Below, piece by piece: positions 57,617 to 64,000 of a stretch of DNA of 64,000 bases (position 1 is the stretch's first letter; every line of letters starts with the position of its first letter). Below the pieces are notes generated by a model, which did no database searches, was not told the origin of the DNA, and saw only the letters and a list, made by a program, of their open reading frames with translations. A program made the position numbers and the translations under genes. This stretch comes from CALDTK01 sp965215115. GTDB lineage: Bacteria; Bacteroidota; Bacteroidia; Chitinophagales; Saprospiraceae. The stretch covers positions 558,001-622,000 of the forward strand of contig OZ244050.1 in NCBI GenBank assembly GCA_965215115.1, read 5' to 3'.

Positions 57617-59044
57617 ATGCATACGCCCGCCCCCCAGACCCCGACCGTAGCCCACCCCGGCGCCGGGGGGCTGAGCGCGCTCGTCGCGCGGCACCTCGAG
57701 CCGCTCAGTGACCTCGACGCCGCCCCGCTCGACGCGCTGCTCGAGCGCGTTGGTGCGGCGCGCGTCGTGTGCATCGGGGAGGCTTCGCACGGGACGAGCG
57801 AGTTCTACCGCCTGCGCGCCCGCATCACGCGCGAACTCATCGAGCGGGGCGCCTGCGGCTTCGTGGCCGTGGAGGCGGACTGGCCGGATGCCGAGCGCCT
57901 CGACGCCTACGTGCGGCACCGCTTCTCGGCGGGGGGCGAGTGGGAGGCCTTCGCGCGCTTCCCGACGTGGATGTGGCGCAACGCCGAGGTGTGCGAGTTT
58001 GTCGAGTGGCTGCGGGACTGGAACGCCGGGCGGGACCCGGGCCAGCGCGTGGGCTTCTTCGGACTGGATGTCTATAGCCTGTTTACCTCCATGCGGGAGG
58101 TGTTGCGGTATTTGGGGGAGCGCGACGAGGTTTTGGCGAAAGCCGCCCGCGAACGCTACGGCTGCCTGATGCGCTTCGCCGACGAGCCGATCGACTACGG
58201 TCGCGCCCTGGTGTCGCAGGACTACCGCGACTGCGAGGACGCGGTGACGGCGGCCCTCGACGAGCTCCTGGGGCAGCGGCTCGCGCTGATGACGGTGGGC
58301 GGAGACGGCGGCGGCGGCGGTAGCGCGACCGGCACCAACGCTGTGGTCGGCAAACGCGGCGAGCGCGACTTCGGCTACTTCAACGCCGTGCAGAACGCGC
58401 GGCTCGTCCGCGACGCCGAGGCCTACTACCGGCAGATGTTCTACGGCGAGGTCTCGACGTGGAACCTGCGCGACACCCACATGATGGAGACGCTCGAGGC
58501 GCTGCTCGCCTACTTCGGCCCCGAGAGTCGCGCGGTGGCGTGGGCGCACAACTCGCACCTCGGCGACGCCGCGGCCACCTACATGGGGCAGCGCGGCGAG
58601 CACAACCTCGGGCACCTGTGCCGCCGGGCCTACGGCGAGCGCACCTACCTGATTGGCTTCGGGACGCACACCGGGACGGTCTTCGCGGCCGACGACTGGG
58701 ACGCCCCGGGCCGCGTCAAGGCCGTGCGCCCGTCGCGGCCCGACAGCTACGAGCGCGTGATGCACGACACCGGTACGCCGGCCTTCGCGCTGCCGCTACG
58801 CACCGGGCCGGAAGCGCTTCGCGAGGCGCTGTCGACGCCGCGGCTCGAGCGCGCGATCGGGGTGATCTACCGGCCCGAGACCGAGCGCCAGAGCCACTAC
58901 TTCACAGCCTCGCTGCCGTACCAGTTCGACGAGTACCTCTGGATCAACGAAACCTCGGCCCTGCGGCCCCTCAACGACGGCGATAATGGCGCCGAGGCCC
59001 CGGCCATCCCGCGCGGGCACCCGTTCGGCTTGCTGGATGACTAA
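57617..59044 (+). CDS. erythromycin esterase-like family protein
   Basis: 475 aa from the ATG at 57617. Family motifs: VVCIGEASHGTSEFYRLRAR, CGFVAVEADWPDAERLDAYV, FYGEVSTWNLRDTHMMETLE, and VAWAHNSHLGDAAATYMGQR, with the conserved Glu and His residues of the EreA/EreB-like hydrolases. Most chromosomal members are not proven antibiotic esterases, so the substrate is open. A consensus hairpin element (58130-58144) encodes VLAKAA. Confidence 0.9.
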   Translation: MHTPAPQTPTVAHPGAGGLSALVARHLEPLSDLDAAPLDALLERVGAARVVCIGEASHGTSEFYRLRARITRELIERGACGFVAVEADWPDAERLDAYVRHRFSAGGEWEAFARFPTWMWRNAEVCEFVEWLRDWNAGRDPGQRVGFFGLDVYSLFTSMREVLRYLGERDEVLAKAARERYGCLMRFADEPIDYGRALVSQDYRDCEDAVTAALDELLGQRLALMTVGGDGGGGGSATGTNAVVGKRGERDFGYFNAVQNARLVRDAEAYYRQMFYGEVSTWNLRDTHMMETLEALLAYFGPESRAVAWAHNSHLGDAAATYMGQRGEHNLGHLCRRAYGERTYLIGFGTHTGTVFAADDWDAPGRVKAVRPSRPDSYERVMHDTGTPAFALPLRTGPEALREALSTPRLERAIGVIYRPETERQSHYFTASLPYQFDEYLWINETSALRPLNDGDNGAEAPAIPRGHPFGLLDD

Positions 59045-59181
59045 TGAGACAGGAATCGGTCTGGGCAGCGGCTGGCTCACCAGTTGGCTGATAAATCCAA
59101 TCGGTTGCGGGGCGCGATCACCGCGGATGAACAATAACAAGCGACTATCGATCCCATAACTACATCAGACTTGAGTAAACC

Positions 59182-60237
59182 ATGACGAACCACGACAAAA
59201 CCATCATCGAAGACCGCGGCAACGTGGCCATCTATCGCGAAGGCCCCGGAGCCTACGCCGCCTTCCGACGCATCAGCTGGGGCGCGGTTTTCGCAGGAGC
59301 GGTGACGGCGCTGGCCGTGCTCACGCTACTCAACTTACTCGGACTCGCGATTGGATTCAGCACGATCAACCCTACCGAGGAGTCGAACGCCCTCGGCGGC
59401 CTCGGCATCGGGGCTGCGATCTGGTTCGTGATCGCCAATCTGCTGGCCCTGTTCGCCGGGGGTTGGGTGGCCGGTCGCCTGTGTGGCTTCCCGAAGAACT
59501 CGACGAGCATGCTGCACGGTTTCCTCACGTGGGCCACCTTCACAATTTTTAGCGTCTACGTCGCGAGTTCGGCCGTGGGCTCGATCTTCAACACCGTCGG
59601 CAATACCCTCAGCCGCACCGCCGGCCTGGCCGCCAGTGGCGTACGCGCCGCCGCGCAGCCCGTCGGAGAGGCCATCGGCAACCGGGCCCAAAATGCAGAC
59701 ATCGACCTGGGGAATATCCGTGCCGAGATCGAGGCCCTCCTGGAGGATACCAACGATCCGAATCTCGATCCCGATCGCCTCGAGAACCAAGCGGGAGCCG
59801 CCGCCAATGAGGCACAGCGTGCCGCCAACCAGGCGCTCGATAATCCCGGACAAGCCGACCAGATCGTGCGCGACTACCTAGACGGACTCCAGGGGCGCGC
59901 CTCGGGCGTGACGTCGGCAGTGGACAAGGAGGCAGTCGCCCGGGTGATTGCCGAGCGTCGGAACGTCTCGCAGGCACAGGCGATGCAGATCGTCGACGGC
60001 TGGGAGCGGCGCCTGAGCAGCGTGCAATCCTACGTCGACAGCACCGTCGACCGCGTGCAGGAGCGCGGGCCGGAGATCGCCGAAAACGTTGCCGGATCAC
60101 TGGCCAAAATCGCGCTTTACGCCTTTATCGGACTGCTGCTCGGGGCCGTCGCGGCCGCGTTCGGCGGTAAGGCAGGCCGCCAGCTCGACGCCGCCCTGTT
60201 GGGCGATCCCGCACTCGCCGCTGGTGACGTCGGGTAA
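59182..60237 (+). CDS. membrane protein with coiled-coil midsection, unknown
   Basis: 351 aa. Three N-terminal membrane segments (SWGAVFAGAVTALAVLTLLN, IGAAIWFVIANLLALFAGGW, FLTWATFTIFSVYVASSAVG), a polar Ala/Asn/Gln-rich helical region of ~150 residues with GGWERR-like DGWERRLSSVQSYVDSTVDR, then a final helix LAKIALYAFIGLLLGAVAAA. The layout RRISWGAVFAGAVTAL is known from uncharacterised proteins sometimes linked to stress response. Function unknown. Confidence 0.75.
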   Translation: MTNHDKTIIEDRGNVAIYREGPGAYAAFRRISWGAVFAGAVTALAVLTLLNLLGLAIGFSTINPTEESNALGGLGIGAAIWFVIANLLALFAGGWVAGRLCGFPKNSTSMLHGFLTWATFTIFSVYVASSAVGSIFNTVGNTLSRTAGLAASGVRAAAQPVGEAIGNRAQNADIDLGNIRAEIEALLEDTNDPNLDPDRLENQAGAAANEAQRAANQALDNPGQADQIVRDYLDGLQGRASGVTSAVDKEAVARVIAERRNVSQAQAMQIVDGWERRLSSVQSYVDSTVDRVQERGPEIAENVAGSLAKIALYAFIGLLLGAVAAAFGGKAGRQLDAALLGDPALAAGDVG

Positions 60238-60280
60238 ATCCCGAACGCCGCGTCCGGTATGAAGCCACGGGTAGGGCGCG

Positions 60281-61285
60281 TCACCGCAGCCGCGACAGCA
60301 CCTCCCGCGGGAACCAGTCGAGGAAGTACTCCTGATTGAGCCCGACGTTGTGGAACACGATCTTCTCGAAGCCGAGGGCGATGTCCGCGCGGATGAGCTC
60401 GACGTGCTCCTCGGGGTCCTGCGAGATCCGGATGGCGCTGGCGACCTCCTCGGGGCCGGTGAAGTGAGCGGCGTCCTCGAACTGGTTGGGCATGCGGAGT
60501 TCGGCGTGGATGGCGCTCGTGCCGACGTTGGTGCGCCACTGCTCGTGCGCGAGGCGGACGGCCTCGGCGCGGGTCGGCGCGCAACTCATATCTACTTTGA
60601 GGATGAGGGGTTTGTCGCCGGCGGGAGTGTCCGTGTCCGCGTCGTCATCGACGGTCGGTTGGGCCGCGCCCGCGCGGAAGGCGTCGACGATGTCGTCGAG
60701 GTGGGAGTGGGGCTTCCACGTGGTGTAGAGGCCATCGGCCCAGGCGGCCACCTCGCCGGCGCTGCGGGCGGAGATGGCGGCGGCGATGGCGACGGGGGGC
60801 TCGTCGGGCAGGGTGTAGAGCCGGACCTCCTCGGCGGTGATGAACTCGCCGCGGTGCGTGAAGCGTTCGCCGGCCCAGAGGCGCCGCATGACGGAGATGG
60901 CCTCGGCGAGGCGGCGGTAGCGGGCGTCGCGCTCGGGCCAGTGCTCGCCGGTGATGTGCTCATTCAGGAACTCCCCGCTCCCGAAGCTCGCCCAGAATCG
61001 CCCGGGGTACATCTGGCACAGCGTGGCCACGGCCTGCGCGATGATGACGGGGTGGTAGCGCCCGACGGGGCAGTTGACCACGCCGATGGGGATACTCGTG
61101 GCCTCGAGGGCCGCGCCGAGCCAGCTCCACGTGAAGCCGGACTGGCCCTGGGCCTCGCTCCAGGGAAAGAGGTGGTCCGAGCTCGCGAGTTCGTCGAAGC
61201 CGGCGCGCTCGGCGGCTTTCGCCAAAACCAGCAGTTCGCGGGGGGAGTATTGCTCGTGGGAGATCTGGTAGCCGAAGGTGGGCAT
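60281..61285 (-). CDS. TIGR03885-like LLM-class flavin-dependent oxidoreductase
   Basis: 334 aa from the ATG at 61285. A luciferase-like (beta/alpha)8 monooxygenase: FGYQISHEQYSPRELLVLAK, AGFDELASSDHLFPWSEAQG, PVGRYHPVIIAQAVATLCQM, RFWASFGSGEFLNEHITGEH. The order and the non-F420 motifs fit TIGR03885. It should use reduced flavin; the substrate is unknown. A hairpin element (61214-61228) encodes VLAKAAE with no insertion apparent. Divergent from the GH13 gene, with a C-rich leader. Confidence 0.85.
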   Translation of the reverse strand: MPTFGYQISHEQYSPRELLVLAKAAERAGFDELASSDHLFPWSEAQGQSGFTWSWLGAALEATSIPIGVVNCPVGRYHPVIIAQAVATLCQMYPGRFWASFGSGEFLNEHITGEHWPERDARYRRLAEAISVMRRLWAGERFTHRGEFITAEEVRLYTLPDEPPVAIAAAISARSAGEVAAWADGLYTTWKPHSHLDDIVDAFRAGAAQPTVDDDADTDTPAGDKPLILKVDMSCAPTRAEAVRLAHEQWRTNVGTSAIHAELRMPNQFEDAAHFTGPEEVASAIRISQDPEEHVELIRADIALGFEKIVFHNVGLNQEYFLDWFPREVLSRLR

Positions 61286-61698
61286 GGGGGGGGGCAATTG
61301 TTGAATTAGAGAAGGGTGAAGGGTTGAAGGGGCTACCGTCGAAAGCGTTGCGGATGGCGATGGACTCTGGCCCTGTACAAGGGATCTCTGAATTACTTGC
61401 CGACGGCGCGCGATGTTCAGCGATGCCAACGCAAATGATACAACATGTGACTGTTTGCTTTTCGATGTTTGGGTTGGGTTGGGTTGGTGGCCCGGGGGGC
61501 CGGTGGGCCGCCAGCCGCCGGCCCGCCAAATCGCCGGCCCGCCGCCGGTCGCTCCGCTCGTCGGCGGCAAACCGGCTACGGCAGGAGGCGGACCTCACGG
61601 CCCGCTCGGTGTGGCCTTACGATAGCCCTCGAATACTTACCTCGTCGTACTTCAGCCCTTCCCCCTTCAACCTTCATCACTTCAACACTTAACCCCCC
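61286..61698. other. 413-base divergent gap: heptad repeats, G-rich tract, no gene seen
   Basis: 61311-61332 carries GAAGGGT heptads and 61651-61690 the matching CCTTCAA/CACTTCAA type, each adjoining a start codon. 61471-61487 is GGGTTGGGTTGGGTTGG, followed by a G6 run near 61494, a possible G-quadruplex. GCCGGCCCGCC-type palindromic pieces lie around 61510-61560. Open frames here look like noise. Confidence 0.7.
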
Positions 61699-63342
61699 AT
61701 GCTCTCCGACCTCTGGTACAAGAACGCCATCATCTACTCCCTCGACCTCGAGACCTTCGCGGACGCCAACGCCGACGGCGTCGGGGACTTCGGCGGGCTC
61801 ACCGGCAAGGTCGAGTACCTGCACTCCCTCGGCGTGGATGTCGTCTGGCTCGCGCCCTTCATGCCGACTCCGAATAAGGACAACGGCTACGACATCAAGG
61901 ACTACTACGGCGTCGACCCACGGCACGGGAGCCTCGGCGAGTTCGCCGAGTTCATGCACGCCGCCAACCGCGTCGGCATCAAGGTCATCATTGACCTCGT
62001 CGTCAACCACACCTCCGACCGGCACCCGTGGTTCAAGTCGGCGCGCAAAGGTCCCGAGAGCCGCTACCACGACTGGTACGTCTGGGCCGACGAGCGGCCG
62101 GCCGACTACGACGAGGGCGTCATCTTCCCGGGCGTCCAGGAGGCGACGTGGACCCGGGACGAGAAGTGCGGCAAGTACTACTTCCACCGCTTCTACGAGC
62201 ACCAGCCCGACCTCAACGTGGCCAACCCAGCCGTGCGCCGCGAGATCGACCGCATCATGGGCTTCTACCTCGCGCTCGGGGTGGCGGGCTTCCGCGTCGA
62301 CGCGGTGCCGTTCGTGCTCGAGACCCAGGAGCCCGGGCAGGCCGGCCGCCGCAAAATCCGCTACGACTACCTGGAGGAGATGCGGCGCTTTATGCAGTTT
62401 CGCCGCGGGGACGCGATCCTGCTCGGGGAGGCCAACGTCGAGCCCGCGAAGGCGAAGCAGTACTTCGGCGAGAAGGGCGAGGGCCTACAGATGATGTTCA
62501 ACTTCTACGTCAACCAGTACCTCTTCTACGCGCTGGCGAGCGAGGACGTGCGCCCGCTCAAGCAGGCCCTCGAGGACACGCGTGAGCTGTTCCCGACCTC
62601 GCAGTGGGCGCATTTCCTGCGCAACCACGACGAGCTCGACCTCGGGCGCCTCTCCGACGAGCAGCGCCAGCGCGTCTTCGCGGCCTTCGGACCGGAGCCC
62701 GAGATGCAGCTCTACGAACGCGGCATCCGCCGGCGCCTGGCCCCGATGCTCGGCAATCGCGCCCACGTCGAACTCGCCTACAGCCTCATCCTCTCGCTGC
62801 CGGGTACGCCCGTGCTGCGCTACGGCGACGAGATCGGCATGGGGGACGACCTGAGCCTCGACGAGCGCGACGCCGTGCGCACGCCCATGCAGTGGAGCCA
62901 CGAGCCCAACGCCGGCTTCTCGACCGTCGAGAGCAAACGCAAGCTCGTCCACCCCGTCATCGACGACGGTCCGTACGACTACCGCCGCGTCAACGTCGAG
63001 CAGCAGATGCGCGAGCCGGACTCCCTGCTCAACTGGACCAAGCGCATGCTGCGGCTCCGCAAGGAGTGCCCGGAGATCGGCAACGGCACCTGGGACAGCC
63101 CCGAGACCGGCGCCGCGCCCACGCTCGCGCTGGCCTACGCGCACCAGGGGCAGACGGTGCTCGTGGTCCACAACTTCTCGGCGCGCCCGCTGGTGGTGAA
63201 GGTGCGCCTCGGCGAAGGTGAGATCGGCAACTTGGTGGACCTGCGCGAGCCAGTAGAGGTAGAGCCGACGACGCCTTCCGGCAAAACTTACGAGTTGGAG
63301 ATTGGGGCGTTTGGGTACCGGTGGTTTCGGGGGCGGGGTTAG
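61699..63342 (+). CDS. GH13 alpha-amylase-family enzyme, trehalose-synthase-like
   Basis: 547 aa. GH13 conserved regions: IIDLVVNHTSDRHPWFKSAR (region I), GVAGFRVDAVPF with the nucleophile Asp (II), ILLGEANVEP with the acid/base Glu (III) and FLRNHDELDL (IV). The start LWYKNAIIYSLDLETFADAN and the region order fit trehalose synthases and relatives. It probably interconverts or hydrolyses alpha-glucosides in the cytoplasm, as no signal peptide is present. A hairpin element (63273-63287) encodes TPSGKTYE near the C-terminus. Confidence 0.88.
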   Translation: MLSDLWYKNAIIYSLDLETFADANADGVGDFGGLTGKVEYLHSLGVDVVWLAPFMPTPNKDNGYDIKDYYGVDPRHGSLGEFAEFMHAANRVGIKVIIDLVVNHTSDRHPWFKSARKGPESRYHDWYVWADERPADYDEGVIFPGVQEATWTRDEKCGKYYFHRFYEHQPDLNVANPAVRREIDRIMGFYLALGVAGFRVDAVPFVLETQEPGQAGRRKIRYDYLEEMRRFMQFRRGDAILLGEANVEPAKAKQYFGEKGEGLQMMFNFYVNQYLFYALASEDVRPLKQALEDTRELFPTSQWAHFLRNHDELDLGRLSDEQRQRVFAAFGPEPEMQLYERGIRRRLAPMLGNRAHVELAYSLILSLPGTPVLRYGDEIGMGDDLSLDERDAVRTPMQWSHEPNAGFSTVESKRKLVHPVIDDGPYDYRRVNVEQQMREPDSLLNWTKRMLRLRKECPEIGNGTWDSPETGAAPTLALAYAHQGQTVLVVHNFSARPLVVKVRLGEGEIGNLVDLREPVEVEPTTPSGKTYELEIGAFGYRWFRGRG

Positions 63343-63466
63343 GGGATTTTCAATTTTCAGTGCGCTGCCGCGTGGGCGCCGTTTGGCTCGCGCTGCGAGT
63401 GGCGCCTAGGTTACGTGATGCGTGCGGGCACTCGCGGAGCTACTGTGTTCTCCTGCAAGCCCAATT

Positions 63467-64000
63467 TCAAGTTTTCACCGCAATTTTGCGCTTCAGGGGA
63501 GCCGCCTTCCGGTGTGCTACCTCGCGTAGCCCCGACCCTCGCTGGTTGGGGCTACCCTCTCGGGGCAAGTCGCTTTGGCGAGGCTCGCCGGTGGCCTCCT
63601 CCCCCGATCGAGCGGGCTTGACTTCGGGGGCCGACCCCGTGCTCGTACGAGGCGCCACCGCCCCGGCGACGCTCCCCCCCGCCGGGGGTTGCGCTCCGAC
63701 ATTTGGCGCTAAGTCGTTCGATGCCTCAGCTTCTGCGGTAGCCGGTGGTGCCGCAGGCCCTTCTGCCGCCGCGTCGGCTTGCTGTGCCGCGTCGGCTTGC
63801 TGTGCCGCGTCGGCTTGCTGTGCCGCCGCCACCTGGGCCTCGGGACTCGGGCCTTCGCCGGCGTCCGCCGTGCGCGCCCGCTGTCCGTAGTCCGGATCGT
63901 AGGCCTCGCCGGAGAGCCACAGCGTCCGGATCAGCAGCAGCAACTTGCGCATGATGGCCACGGTGGCCTTCTTGCCGCTGTTCGGGTTGGCCGCCGCCAC
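63467..64000 (-). mobile_element. C-terminal end of a probable IS110-family transposase (continues beyond right edge)
   Basis: The frame enters from the right edge. The first ~45 visible residues, NPNSGKKATVAIMRKLLLLI then RTLWLSGEAYDPDYG, match the C-terminal Transposase_20 segment (K-x-A-x-x-A-x-x-R-K-L-L...G-x-x-Y-D-P). After this comes an unusual ~130-residue Ala/Gln/Pro-rich tail with AAQQADAAQQADAAQQADAA repeats. Such transposases normally end soon after Y-D-P. IS110 elements use a bridge RNA from their non-coding ends; if this is one, its left end lies outside the window. Confidence 0.6.
63768..63821. repeat. three 18-bp tandem repeats inside the transposase tail
   Basis: GCCGCGTCGGCTTGCTGT three times without a break, encoding QQADAA repeats in the tail on the minus strand. 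Confidence 0.92.

Overview
The window is 64 kb of GC-rich bacterial chromosome, probably from a high-GC member of the Bacteroidota or Rhodothermota (Lewinella-like or Rubrivirga/Salinibacter-like). The gene families point that way: a TPR/PD40/SPOR envelope protein, DUF4197, an OmpA-type protein, a DUF5916 beta-barrel-like protein, the TIGR03885-like flavin oxidoreductase, the topoisomerase subunit A form, and starts without a Shine-Dalgarno sequence. The assignment rests on recognised families, not on a search. I saw no tRNA or rRNA gene and no CRISPR array.

Layout. 0-8 kb: AraC-type regulator tail, histidine-kinase-like protein lacking the usual phospho-acceptor His, LolC/FtsX-type permease, purN, envelope proteins. 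8-11 kb: zwf and gnd with a GxxExxY gene between them. 11-22 kb: GH25 protein, GH9-like hydrolase, a pentose/deoxynucleoside cluster (frameshifted deoC, sugar porter, rbsK), frameshifted DUF3095 gene, sulfatase, sterol-desaturase-like enzyme. 22-34 kb: a defence island with AbiE toxin-antitoxin, hsdM, a Fic protein, an EVE-like/PD-(D/E)XK nuclease, two AT-rich unknown genes overlapping a half-length hsdS, a decayed first hsdS recognition domain, and hsdR. 34-47 kb: S41 peptidase, lipoprotein, AAA-ATPase/nuclease, small membrane proteins, an MBOAT-type acyltransferase, a broken toxin-antitoxin pair, DUF5916 protein and secreted proteins. 47-64 kb: SDR, parC, a nested tandem array, hydrolases, GH5 and GH13 enzymes, an erythromycin-esterase-like protein, and the C-terminus of a probable IS110-family transposase at the right edge.

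The outstanding feature is a dispersed 15-base element, consensus GTTTTGGCGAAAGCC. I count about 59 copies by eye, on both strands, inside and between genes, roughly one per kilobase. It reads as GTTTT followed by a 3-bp stem closed by a GNAA (GNRA-type) loop. The stem covaries (GGC/GCC, GCC/GGC, GAC/GTC, ACC/GGT) and the loop varies as GAAA, GCAA, GGAA or GTAA. That is the signature of selection on a folded hairpin, in RNA or single-stranded DNA, not on a fixed protein-binding word. Copies inside conserved proteins do not seem to interrupt them. The longest gap, about 26.6-31.2 kb, coincides with the AT-rich defence genes, which suggests recent acquisition.

Other structure: C-rich leaders directly before many start codons; 7-bp-period repeats in intergenic gaps; a ~40-bp repeat family around the GxxExxY gene; a ~163-bp inverted-repeat element upstream of the OmpA gene; and four frameshifted or decayed genes (deoC, DUF3095, a ParE-like toxin, hsdS), for which assembly error must be excluded.
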